In this document: positions 1 through 6,373 of the stretch, one piece after another | Layout of the letters: each line of letters starts with the position of its first letter | Numbering within the stretch: position 1 is the stretch's first letter | NCBI GenBank assembly: GCA_019247135.1 | Contig: JAFAPL010000953.1 | Span: forward strand, 1 to 6,373 | Direction: 5' to 3' | DNA length: 6,373 bases | Origin: Chloroflexota bacterium | GTDB lineage: Bacteria > Chloroflexota > UBA6077 > CF-72 | Notes under the pieces: model-generated | Database searches by the model: none | What the model was told of the DNA's origin: nothing | The model's input: only the letters and a program-made list of their open reading frames with translations | Program-made: the position numbers and the translations under genes

Positions 1-68
1 CGGCCGCGCAGTGCCTCGGTGACGGCGTTCCGTCCGTACAGGAGGTCCGTTAGCGCTCCAGGCGCCAT
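1..68 (-). CDS. rlmB: RlmB-type 23S rRNA 2'-O-methyltransferase, N-terminal fragment (cut by window edge)
   Basis: Only the first 22 codons and part of the 23rd lie in the window; the rest runs off the low-coordinate end. The frame opens with ATG at 68-66, inside the last codons of cysS, and after a short leader reads LYGRNAVTEALRG. That matches the conserved opening (LYGxxAVxEAL) of the substrate-binding domain of SpoU/TrmH-family enzymes of the RlmB/TrmH group 3 type. Those enzymes methylate a ribose 2'-OH in 23S rRNA (G2251 in E. coli) using S-adenosylmethionine. The catalytic knot domain is not visible, so the exact target cannot be judged. Context supports the call: rlmB lies just downstream of cysS (with mrnC between) in Bacillus. 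The start overlaps cysS by 19 bases and has no clear Shine-Dalgarno, which suggests translational coupling. A different TrmH-family member remains possible. Confidence 0.72.
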   Translation of the reverse strand, partial: MAPGALTDLLYGRNAVTEALRG

Positions 69-1471
69 GTCGAGGTGCCATCGAGCTGGTCTTCGACGAG
101 CACACCCAACGCTTTGAGCCGATCCCGAATCTCGTCGGCCACGCCGAACTGCTTGATCTCGCGGAGTTTCCAGCGCACGTCGAGCAGCAATTCGATGAGT
201 TCGGCCGAGCGTTCCGCCACGGCGCCGCGAGACCCAGCGGCGCGTAGATCGATGCCGAGCACGTCCAGCAAGCGCACGAGCGTACGCCGACGCGAATCGA
301 TCTGTTCGGCCGCGGCCGTGCTGGCGCGCAGCGTGTTGATCTCACGAGCGAGGTCGAACACAACGGAGAGCGCGACCGGGGTATTGAAGTCGGCGTCCAT
401 CGCCGCTTCGAATGCCGCGACTGCCGCATCATACGACGCGCCATCTGGAGGCAAGGGCTCGCCGCCAACGGCGCGGCGCAGGCGATCGAGGGCCGCTTCG
501 GCCTCTTCGATGCCCCGGATGCGCGGCGCGGTGGCTTCGTTCCCGTCCTCGAAGATCAACGCGAGCGGGGATCGATAGTGGCTACTCAAGAGGTAGTAGC
601 GCACCGATACGGGGTCATAGCGAGCGAGAATGTCGGCAAGCGTCAGGAAATTGCTCAGCGAGTGGGCCATTTTCTCGCCGCCGGTGGTCAGCAGCCCCGT
701 GTGCGCCCAGTGGCGCACGAACGGCTGGCCCGTGAGCGACTCACTCTGGGCGATCTCGTTCTCGTGGTGTGGAAAGATCAGGTCGGCGCCACCGCCATGG
801 ACGTCGATCTGGTCGCCCAGCGTTTCGCGGGCCATGGCCGAGCACTCGATGTGCCAGCCGGGACGACCGCGGCCCCAGGGGCTGGGCCACGAGGGCTCAC
901 CGGGTTTGGCCGCCTTCCAGAGCGCGAAGTCACGGGGATCGCGTTTCCCGGGCTCCAGCTCTTTCCGCGCCGCCACGAGTTGACTGTTCAGGTCACGGTG
1001 GCTCAGTTTGCCGTAGTCAGAGAACGTCGCCACGTCGAAGTAGACGTCGCCGTCGGCGGCGTACGCATGCCCGCTCTCGACGAGGCCAGCGGTGAACTCG
1101 ACGATGCGCTCCATGTAAGCAGTGACGGTCGGGTACTCATCGGCGTGCAGCACGTTCAACCGATCCATTGAGTCGAAGTACGACTGCATGTACTCGGCTG
1201 CTGCGACATGCGGGTCGCGGCCCTGGTCGCGAGCGCGGTCGATGATCTTGTCGTCGATATCCGTGAAGTTCTGGACGTGTTTGAGCTTGTAGCCGCGGTA
1301 TTCGAGGTAGCGGCGCATGACGTCCATCGCGACGAAGACCCGCGCATGACCGAGGTGGGCGTGGAACTTGGGTGTGAGGCCACACACGTAGATCCGCAGC
1401 ACCCCGTCCGGGTGCAGGGGAACCAGCTCCTCCTCGCGACCGGTCAACGTGGAGTAGATGCGGACATGCAT
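50..1471 (-). CDS. cysS: Cysteine--tRNA ligase (CysRS)
   Basis: Class I aminoacyl-tRNA synthetase that joins cysteine to tRNA-Cys using ATP, in the cytoplasm. From ATG at 1471 it has 473 residues, close to the usual 460-480. Visible motifs: the zinc ligands C30, C210 (in WHIECS), H235 and E239 (in FPHHENE), which give cysteine selectivity; a HIGH motif as HLGH (39-42); NFTDIDDKI (68-76); and a KMSKS loop in the altered form KMAHS (267-271). The C-terminal part is the helical tRNA-binding (DALR-like) region, with DADFNTP at 359-365. The frame is open to a GTG at 1489 (479 residues), which would overlap ispF by 8 bases. I prefer the ATG because the conserved family N-terminus (MxxRIYxTLT) begins there, 10 bases after the ispF stop. 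Neither start has a strong ribosome binding site. The mycothiol ligase MshC is a paralogue but is shorter and lacks this full C-terminal region, so CysRS is secure. Confidence 0.96.
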   Translation of the reverse strand: MHVRIYSTLTGREEELVPLHPDGVLRIYVCGLTPKFHAHLGHARVFVAMDVMRRYLEYRGYKLKHVQNFTDIDDKIIDRARDQGRDPHVAAAEYMQSYFDSMDRLNVLHADEYPTVTAYMERIVEFTAGLVESGHAYAADGDVYFDVATFSDYGKLSHRDLNSQLVAARKELEPGKRDPRDFALWKAAKPGEPSWPSPWGRGRPGWHIECSAMARETLGDQIDVHGGGADLIFPHHENEIAQSESLTGQPFVRHWAHTGLLTTGGEKMAHSLSNFLTLADILARYDPVSVRYYLLSSHYRSPLALIFEDGNEATAPRIRGIEEAEAALDRLRRAVGGEPLPPDGASYDAAVAAFEAAMDADFNTPVALSVVFDLAREINTLRASTAAAEQIDSRRRTLVRLLDVLGIDLRAAGSRGAVAERSAELIELLLDVRWKLREIKQFGVADEIRDRLKALGVLVEDQLDGTSTWRLER

Positions 1472-1481
1472 AGCTCGATGA

Positions 1482-1961
1482 TTATCCACGCTTGCTCAGC
1501 AGCGCGGCTGCGAGCGCCATCACACCTTCGGCGCGGCCGAGCGCGCCCAGTCCGTCGGTCGTCGTCGCCTTGACGCTCACCCGCGTCACGTCACACTGCA
1601 GTGCTGCCGCAATGGCGCCGCGCATGGCCTCTCGATGCGGAGCCAGTCTGGGCTCGGTGGCGACGATCGTCAGGTCAACGTTTTCGATGGACCAGCCGTC
1701 GCGCCCGAGAGCTTCGCCGACCTCGGTAAGCATGGCCGTGCTGCGCACGCCGCGCCAGCGCTCCTCGGTCGAAGGAAACCACTGGCCGATGTCGCCCCGA
1801 CCGGCCGCGCCAAGCAGCGCGTCGATCACCGCGTGCACGGCGGCATCGCCATCAGAATGGCCCGCGAGCCCGCGCGGATGGTCGATGAGCACCCCGCCCA
1901 GCCACAATGGCACGCCCTCCGCGAAGGCGTGCACGTCCAGCCCCGTGCCGACGCGCATCAT
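1482..1961 (-). CDS. ispF: 2-C-methyl-D-erythritol 2,4-cyclodiphosphate synthase (IspF)
   Basis: Fifth enzyme of the MEP isoprenoid pathway. It cyclises CDP-methylerythritol 2-phosphate to ME-2,4-cyclodiphosphate and releases CMP; the family forms homotrimers with zinc sites. The 159-residue length is typical. Visible residues: the metal ligands D9 and H11 (in GLDVHAF) and H43; H35 in the GHSDGDAAVHA stretch; DIGQWFP (57-63); and the signature KATTTDGLGALGRAEG (131-146). In that signature D136 replaces the more common glutamate (E135 in E. coli), a conservative change at a metal-contacting position. The gene starts with two adjacent ATG codons (1961 and 1958). The second matches the usual family start (MRxGxGxDVH), so the true N-terminus is uncertain by one residue. 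It begins 6 bases after the ispD stop and ends just before cysS. IspD and IspF are separate here, unlike the IspDF fusions of some Proteobacteria. Confidence 0.96.
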   Translation of the reverse strand: MMRVGTGLDVHAFAEGVPLWLGGVLIDHPRGLAGHSDGDAAVHAVIDALLGAAGRGDIGQWFPSTEERWRGVRSTAMLTEVGEALGRDGWSIENVDLTIVATEPRLAPHREAMRGAIAAALQCDVTRVSVKATTTDGLGALGRAEGVMALAAALLSKRG

Positions 1962-1967
1962 CGGCCG

Positions 1968-2606
1968 TCAGCCGTGAGCCAGCAGCGCGCCAGCAATCAC
2001 AAAATCGAGCGGAGTCGTCACTTTGAAGGCCCGCTCGTCACCGTCGAATACAGCCACGCGCACCCCGAGCTGTTCCAGCAGCGCCGCTTCGTCGGTCACG
2101 TCTGCGTCCGTTGAGGCGAGCGCACGGGCCAGGAGGTCGCGCCGAAAGATCTGCGGTGTCTGCACGATCGCGTGCTCCGAGCGCGGCGGCGTGCTGATGA
2201 CGTGGCCATCTCTTACATGCTTGATGGTGTCTTTCAACGGCAGCGTTGGAATCGCCGCACCGCTAGCACGCGCCGCTTTGCTGCCCTGCTGGTACAGCTC
2301 TGGCGGTGCGAACGCCCGTGCGGCGTCATGAATCGCGACCCACTCCGAGGCGCATGCCGCCATCCCCGCGGCCACCGAGTCTCTGCGACGCAGGCCGCCA
2401 GCGACCACACACACGCCGAACCGTGCTGCTTCTTCGATCCGATCCGGCGTCACAACCAGCACGAGCTCGCGCGACCGGGCGGCACGTGCATTCGCGACGG
2501 CGATTTCGACGAGCGGGCGGCCGCTGATCGGCGTCCACAGCTTGGGAAAGCCCATGCGGGACGAAGACCCGGCCGCCACGAGGACGACCGCCAGGTCTTC
2601 GATCAC
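1968..2606 (-). CDS. ispD: 2-C-methyl-D-erythritol 4-phosphate cytidylyltransferase (IspD)
   Basis: Third enzyme of the MEP pathway: MEP + CTP gives CDP-methylerythritol + pyrophosphate. The 212-residue length is slightly short for the family (about 225-240). It has the nucleotidyltransferase fold signature AAGSSSRMG (11-19) with R17 and K22, the expected CTP-triphosphate contacts. Other family motifs are GGLRRRDSV (70-78), HDAAR (93-97), LPLKDTIK (122-129), R142, QTPQIF (149-154), TDEA (171-174) and FKVTTPLD (194-201), where K195 corresponds to E. coli K213. Departures: the loop between RMG and the lysine is short; PKL replaces PKQ, a change also seen in Bacillus IspD; and the usual DGARP/DAARP proline is alanine (DAARAF). 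The start is GTG at 2606, overlapping the radA stop by four bases (GTGA), which indicates translational coupling. A related nucleotidyltransferase (MobA-like) is unlikely given the IspD-specific motifs and adjacent ispF. Confidence 0.95.
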   Translation of the reverse strand: MIEDLAVVLVAAGSSSRMGFPKLWTPISGRPLVEIAVANARAARSRELVLVVTPDRIEEAARFGVCVVAGGLRRRDSVAAGMAACASEWVAIHDAARAFAPPELYQQGSKAARASGAAIPTLPLKDTIKHVRDGHVISTPPRSEHAIVQTPQIFRRDLLARALASTDADVTDEAALLEQLGVRVAVFDGDERAFKVTTPLDFVIAGALLAHG

Positions 2607-3961
2607 ACACTCAGCGCGCGAGCTGCTTCGCGCAACGTGGACGCCTGGAGTGTGTCGATGTCTGGCTGGTGCACCACGCCACGTGGCACAACTGCCTTGA
2701 GAAAACCCAGCTTGGCGGCCTCGTGTAGCCGAGCTTTCATCTGTGAGACGCCGCGCAGCTCGCCAGCGAGGCCGATTTCGCCGATCGCGACGAGCTCGCG
2801 GGGCACCGCCGCGTCGCGCGCACTGGACACGATGGCGAGTGCGGCAGCCAGGTCGGCCGCCGGCTCGTCCAGCTCGAGCCCACCGACCACGTTCAGGTAC
2901 ACGTCCTGGTCGTACAACGGGACGCCGAGCCGCCGGCTGATGACGGCGCTGATGAGATGCAGCCGGTTGGCTGGAAAGCCAGTCGACGCGCGACGAGGCA
3001 TGGCCAGGCTCGATTTACTCACGAGTGCCTGGACCTCGACTAGCAGCGGACGAGTGCCTTCGATCGCGACGGTCACAACGGAGCCTGGCGCGGCGTCGCC
3101 GCGCTGCGCCAGGAACAGCGCTGATGGATTGCCGACCTCGTGCAAGCCTTCCGCGTGCATCTCGAACACGCCGACCTCGTTTGTTGGCCCGAATCGATTC
3201 TTCACGCAGCGCAAGACGCGGTACATGAGCACGCGTTCGCCTTCGAGGTACAGCACGGTGTCGACCATGTGCTCCAGGACCTTCGGGCCGGCGATCGCGC
3301 CTTCTTTGGTCACGTGACCCACCAGGAATACGGCGGTACCCGTGCTCTTGGCGAGATGCAGAAAGCGCAGGGCACACTCGCGCAACTGAGAGACGCTGCC
3401 CGGAACGGCATCGACGTCCGCCGCCATGACCGACTGGACCGAATCGATGATCGCGAGCTTCGGTCGCGCGGCGTCGATCGTACTCACGATGCTGTCCGCG
3501 TCCGTTTCACTGAGAAAGAGCAGGTGGGGTGAAGAAATCCCCATCCGCCGTGCGCGCAATCCGACCTGCGCGAGCGATTCTTCGCCCGATACGTACACGA
3601 CCTTCCCAACCTGGCTGGCGACGTCGTGGGCGAGCTGAGTGAGAAGCGTGGACTTGCCGACGCCCGGGTCGCCGCCGATCAGCGTGAGCGAGCCCGGAAC
3701 GATGCCGCCACCCAGCACGCGCGCGACTTCGGGCATGCCGAGATGAAGTCGCTGCGCGTCTGAAGTGACGATCTGGTCGAGCGTGACGAGCGCGGCGGCT
3801 ACGCCGCCGTTGTTTCGGCGGGTGGCCGCGCCCGTCGGCTGGCTGGCCTCGCGCACCTCGTCGAACGAGCTCCAGGCATCACACGTAGGGCAGCGTCCGA
3901 GTGCGCGCGGTGTGCGAAAGCCACACTCGCGGCAGACGAACTCAGTTCTCGTCCGCGGCAT
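2603..3961 (-). CDS. radA: DNA repair/recombination protein RadA (Sms)
   Basis: RecA-like ATPase that works with RecA, driving branch migration of recombination intermediates and helping DNA repair. The 452-residue length is typical. Domains in order: an N-terminal four-cysteine zinc finger (C10, C13, C24, C27); a RecA-like core with Walker A GDPGVGKS (97-104), Walker B LAIIDS (169-174) and the RadA-specific KNRFG motif (254-258); and a C-terminal Lon-protease-like domain (about 285-452) used for oligomerisation and DNA binding rather than proteolysis. The zinc finger and KNRFG rule out RecA and DnaB. The start is ATG at 3961, giving the usual short run-in before the first cysteine; no convincing Shine-Dalgarno precedes it. 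It lies 101 bases after clpC and overlaps ispD by four bases. In Bacillus radA also directly follows clpC, but there it is followed by disA, which is absent here. Confidence 0.97.
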   Translation of the reverse strand: MPRTRTEFVCRECGFRTPRALGRCPTCDAWSSFDEVREASQPTGAATRRNNGGVAAALVTLDQIVTSDAQRLHLGMPEVARVLGGGIVPGSLTLIGGDPGVGKSTLLTQLAHDVASQVGKVVYVSGEESLAQVGLRARRMGISSPHLLFLSETDADSIVSTIDAARPKLAIIDSVQSVMAADVDAVPGSVSQLRECALRFLHLAKSTGTAVFLVGHVTKEGAIAGPKVLEHMVDTVLYLEGERVLMYRVLRCVKNRFGPTNEVGVFEMHAEGLHEVGNPSALFLAQRGDAAPGSVVTVAIEGTRPLLVEVQALVSKSSLAMPRRASTGFPANRLHLISAVISRRLGVPLYDQDVYLNVVGGLELDEPAADLAAALAIVSSARDAAVPRELVAIGEIGLAGELRGVSQMKARLHEAAKLGFLKAVVPRGVVHQPDIDTLQASTLREAARALSV

Positions 3962-4001
3962 GCACGTTCAGTGCTGTGCGAGTTGCGGGCTGCCGCTCCC
4001 G

Positions 4002-4040
4002 CGAGCCGATGGTCTCAATTTAGAGACGTGCTTCGGCTCG
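4002..4040 (-). other. Two-part inverted repeat in the clpC-radA spacer (possible attenuator, processing or weak terminator hairpin)
   Basis: The 101-base spacer contains a nested inverted repeat. The outer arms CGAGCCGA (4002-4009) and TCGGCTCG (4033-4040) are perfect 8-base complements. Inside them, GTCTC (4012-4016) and GAGAC (4023-4027) form a perfect 5-base stem around a 6-base A/T loop (4017-4022). The two stems are separated by an internal loop of 2 and 5 bases. In a minus-strand transcript the hairpin would begin 22 bases after the clpC stop and end 40 bases before the radA start. No U-run follows it on either strand, so a classic Rho-independent terminator is not supported. An mRNA-processing or stability element, an attenuator, or a chance structure remain open. 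A 10-base palindrome GCGGCGCCGC (4046-4055) sits next to it and could compete in folding. No promoter elements are convincing in the spacer. Confidence 0.45.
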
Positions 4041-4062
4041 ATGAAGCGGCGCCGCACGTGCT

Positions 4063-6373
4063 TTAGGCCGGCGCCTCCGCGGGAACTTTCTCGGTCTCCT
4101 CCTGAGGCACACCGGGTTTGGTTTCGATGGTGAGGTCGTCAGCCTGCCGATCGACCAGCACAATGTCGCCCGACTGGAAGCGACCATGCAGCAGGCCTTC
4201 CGCCAGTGGATCCTCGATCAGGTTCTGGATCGCGCGCCGCATCGGGCGAGCACCAAAGACCGGGTCGAAGCCCTTTTCCAACAGCAGGTCGCGCGCGGCG
4301 TCAGTCACTTCCATGACCAGCCGCTGCTCGGTCAGCTGCTTCTGCGTGCGACTGAGCTGCAGGTCCACGATCTCGCGGATCTCATCGCGTCCGAGTGCTC
4401 GGAATACGACGGTCGCGTCGATGCGGTTCAAGAACTCGGGCCTGAAGAGCTTCTTCATCTCTGTCAGGACCTTGTCCTTCATCTTGTCGTACTGCTCCTG
4501 TGCGGTCTGCTGGTTCTCCGACTTGTGGAAACCGAGTCCAGTTTCGCGGCGGATGAGCTCCGCGCCCGCGTTGGAGGTCATGATGATGATCGTGTTGCGG
4601 AAGTCGACCTTGCGGCCTTTGGCGTCCGTCAGCCGCCCGTCGTCCATGATCTGGAGCAGGATGTTGAACACCTCGGGGTGGGCCTTCTCGATCTCGTCGA
4701 GCAGGACGACCGAGTACGGCTTGCGGCGCACGGCTTCCGTGAGCTGACCGCCCTCTTCGTAACCGATATAGCCTGGCGGTGCGCCGACGAGTCGAGCCAC
4801 GGAGTGCCGCTCCATGAACTCCGACATGTCGATCTTGACCATCGACTCCTCGGTGCCGAACATGAACTCGGCCAGCGCGCGAACGAGCTCCGTCTTGCCG
4901 ACGCCTGTCGGGCCCAGGAAGATGAATGCGCCGTTCGGTCGACGTGGATCGCCCAGGCCAGCGCGTGCGCGACGCACCGCCTTGGCGACGGTGACAACCG
5001 CTTCACTCTGACCCTTGACGCGTTCGCGCAGGGCGTCCTCCATCTTGAGCAGCCGCGCCGACTCTTCTTCGGCGATCTGCATGACGGGGATGCCGGTCCA
5101 CATCGCGACTACCTGGGCTATGTCCTCGGCAGTCACGACGGGCTTGTCTTTGCCCTGTTCCGCTTGCCAGCCCTGCTCCAGGTGCTCCAGCTTCGAGCGA
5201 AGCTGGGCTTCGCGATCGCGATACTCGGCGGCCAGCTCGTATTGCTGTGCGGCGATGGCCGACTCTTTCTCGTTCTGGACGCTCTCTAGCGAGCGCATCA
5301 CTTCCTTCAGCGAAGGAGGTGCGGAAGCCCGCTGCATGCGCACGCGCGAGGCGGCCTCGTCGACGAGGTCGATCGCCTTGTCGGGCATGAAGCGGTCGGG
5401 CACATAGCGCGAGCCGAGTTCGGCGGCTGCTTTGATCGCTTCGTCCGAGATCTCGAGGCGGTGGTGCTGCTCGTAGCGCTCCTTGATGCCCTTCAGGATC
5501 TCGATCGTGTCCTCAATCGAGGGTTCTTCGACCAGGACGGGTTGGAAGCGACGTTCGAGCGCCGCGTCGCGCTCGATGTATTTTCGGAACTCGTCGAGCG
5601 TGGTCGCGCCGATGGTCTGCAGCTCGCCGCGCGCGAGCGACGGCTTGAGGATGTTGGCGGCGTCCACCGCGCCTTCCGCGGCGCCCGCGCCGACGAGGGT
5701 GTGCAGCTCGTCGATGAACAGCACGCAGTTGCCGCTGTTCTTGACTTCTTCGATGATCTTCTTGAGGCGCTCCTCGAACTCGCCGCGATACTTGGTCCCC
5801 GCGACGAGCGAGCCGATGTCGAGCGTCAGCAGGCGCTTCCCCATGAGCGTCTCGGGCACGTCGCCGCTGGCGATGCGCTGCGCGAGGCCTTCGACGATCG
5901 CGGTCTTCCCCACGCCCGGCTCACCGATCAGCGCGGGGTTATTCTTGGTGCGTCGCGACAGGATCTGAACAACGCGTTCGATCTCTTTGAAGCGGCCGAT
6001 CACAGGATCGAGTTTGCCGGCACGCGCCGCGGCCGTCAGGTCCATACCCAGCTGGTCGATGACCGGCGTCTTGCTCGATTTGCCGTGCGGTGCGCCCTGG
6101 CCTTCCTGCGAATAGGCGGCCGATTGATTCAAGACGTAAATAACTTGCGAGCGAACCTTGTCGAGACTGACGCCGAGTGATTCGAGCACGCCGGCGGCAA
6201 TTCCTTCACCTTCGCGTACCAGACCTAGCAACAAGTGCTCGGTGCCGATGTAGTGATGATTTAGTCGACGCGCTTCGTCAACAGAAAGCTCGATGACTTT
6301 CTTTGCTCGTGGAGTAAGCCCGATGTCACCGGCAACAGTGCGATCGCCGCGGCCGATGATGAACTCGACAGCG
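4063..6373 (-). CDS. clpC: ATP-dependent Clp protease ATP-binding subunit ClpC (N-terminus cut by window edge)
   Basis: Hsp100 AAA+ unfoldase that threads proteins into the ClpP peptidase. The visible 769 residues start inside the protein: the frame is open to the window edge, and the first bases encode [10 protein letters not shown], the end of the first Clp_N repeat. About 70-80 N-terminal residues are missing. In visible numbering: second Clp_N repeat (about 18-85, with [11 protein letters not shown] at 20-30); D1 ATPase with Walker A GEPGVGKT (150-157), pore loop KYRG (194-197), Walker B ending D221-E222 and arginine fingers near 274-275; a coiled UVR-like middle region (about 366-402) typical of ClpC; D2 with Walker A GPTGVGKT (487-494), pore loop GYIG (534-537), Walker B ending D559-E560, the ClpP-docking tripeptide LGF (613-615), arginine finger R650 and sensor-2 GAR (707-709). 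The short middle region excludes ClpB and the LGF loop supports ClpP partnership. A TTG at 6234 is not the start, since homology continues upstream. Confidence 0.96.
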   Translation of the reverse strand, partial: AVEFIIGRGDRTVAGDIGLTPRAKKVIELSVDEARRLNHHYIGTEHLLLGLVREGEGIAAGVLESLGVSLDKVRSQVIYVLNQSAAYSQEGQGAPHGKSSKTPVIDQLGMDLTAAARAGKLDPVIGRFKEIERVVQILSRRTKNNPALIGEPGVGKTAIVEGLAQRIASGDVPETLMGKRLLTLDIGSLVAGTKYRGEFEERLKKIIEEVKNSGNCVLFIDELHTLVGAGAAEGAVDAANILKPSLARGELQTIGATTLDEFRKYIERDAALERRFQPVLVEEPSIEDTIEILKGIKERYEQHHRLEISDEAIKAAAELGSRYVPDRFMPDKAIDLVDEAASRVRMQRASAPPSLKEVMRSLESVQNEKESAIAAQQYELAAEYRDREAQLRSKLEHLEQGWQAEQGKDKPVVTAEDIAQVVAMWTGIPVMQIAEEESARLLKMEDALRERVKGQSEAVVTVAKAVRRARAGLGDPRRPNGAFIFLGPTGVGKTELVRALAEFMFGTEESMVKIDMSEFMERHSVARLVGAPPGYIGYEEGGQLTEAVRRKPYSVVLLDEIEKAHPEVFNILLQIMDDGRLTDAKGRKVDFRNTIIIMTSNAGAELIRRETGLGFHKSENQQTAQEQYDKMKDKVLTEMKKLFRPEFLNRIDATVVFRALGRDEIREIVDLQLSRTQKQLTEQRLVMEVTDAARDLLLEKGFDPVFGARPMRRAIQNLIEDPLAEGLLHGRFQSGDIVLVDRQADDLTIETKPGVPQEETEKVPAEAPA
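5187..5206. repeat. Perfect 9-base inverted repeat inside clpC
   Basis: CCAGCTTCG (5187-5195) and CGAAGCTGG (5198-5206) are exact reverse complements separated by two bases. They lie within the codons for the UVR-like middle region of ClpC (Q-L-R-S-K-L). As RNA the tight spacing would force a few inner pairs open, leaving about a 7-8 pair hairpin. It is codon-constrained and could be chance; no function is inferred. Confidence 0.3.

Noticed and set aside
578..1171. A 197-codon open frame on the + strand
   Set aside because: Antisense to the CysRS catalytic core; explained by GC-rich codon bias.
2172..3317. A 381-codon open frame on the + strand
   Set aside because: It runs antisense across ispD and radA, crossing their junction. 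Its translation is low-complexity and rich in R, S, A and T with no family motif, as expected for the opposite strand of GC-rich coding DNA.
4002..4040. Calling the spacer hairpin a Rho-independent terminator
   Set aside because: No run of T follows the stem on either strand, so only a neutral structural label is justified.
4186..5289. A 367-codon open frame on the + strand
   Set aside because: It lies wholly antisense to clpC, whose motifs are intact. The translation (rich in L, V, H, D, R) mirrors ClpC codons and shows no domain of its own.
6110..6150. A locally A/T-rich patch in clpC with TTGAAT as a possible internal promoter on the minus strand
   Set aside because: The nearest -10-like sequence is only about 12 bases away, too close, and the patch encodes the ordinary ClpC linker.
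5461..6180. A 239-codon open frame on the + strand
   Set aside because: Antisense to the ClpC D1 domain; no recognisable motif and no ribosome binding site.
6232..6234. TTG as the start of clpC
   Set aside because: The frame stays open upstream to the window edge and encodes clear second Clp_N repeat sequence, so the gene simply continues past the window.
1..6373. tRNA, CRISPR, insertion sequence or phage content
   Set aside because: No tRNA-like fold, spaced direct repeats, transposase motifs or terminal repeats were seen; essentially all bases are taken up by six housekeeping genes.

Overview
The window is ordinary housekeeping DNA from a GC-rich bacterium. It carries one tightly packed minus-strand gene run, read from high to low coordinate: clpC (5' end cut by the window edge) - radA - ispD - ispF - cysS - rlmB (only the first 22 codons present). 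The predicted proteins are full length, have no frameshifts or internal stops, and carry the expected family motifs apart from a few substitutions noted below. There is no tRNA, rRNA, CRISPR array, insertion sequence or phage gene, and no gene-free stretch over about 100 bases.

Organism: the order clpC-radA-(...)-ispD-ispF-(...)-cysS-(...)-rlmB is a shortened form of the well-known Bacillus block clpC-radA-disA-yacL-ispD-ispF-gltX-cysE-cysS-mrnC-rlmB. High GC, the long ClpC with a UVR-type middle region, and the style of the CysRS and IspD proteins suggest a non-Firmicute lineage that keeps this block. Acidobacteriota (Vicinamibacteria-like) is my best guess. This is inference from gene order and protein style, not a database result.

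Layout: 4063-6373 encodes ClpC, a Hsp100 AAA+ unfoldase that feeds ClpP. A 101-base spacer (3962-4062) holds a two-part inverted repeat and separates clpC from radA (2603-3961), a DNA-recombination branch-migration ATPase. radA overlaps ispD (1968-2606) by four bases, six bases separate ispD from ispF (1482-1961), and cysS (50-1471, or from 1489) follows at once. cysS overlaps the start of an rlmB-type 23S rRNA methyltransferase gene (1-68, continuing off the window).

How the genes relate: IspD and IspF catalyse two steps of the MEP isoprenoid pathway (the CTP-dependent step and the cyclisation that releases CMP). CysRS and RlmB serve translation. ClpC and RadA serve protein and genome maintenance. 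The shared strand and the overlaps from radA onward suggest one transcript with coupled translation. Whether clpC shares that transcript depends on what the spacer hairpin does. I found no sign of an undescribed system. The points most worth checking are the spacer hairpin, the altered KMSKS loop of CysRS, and the compact gene order that lacks disA, gltX and cysE.
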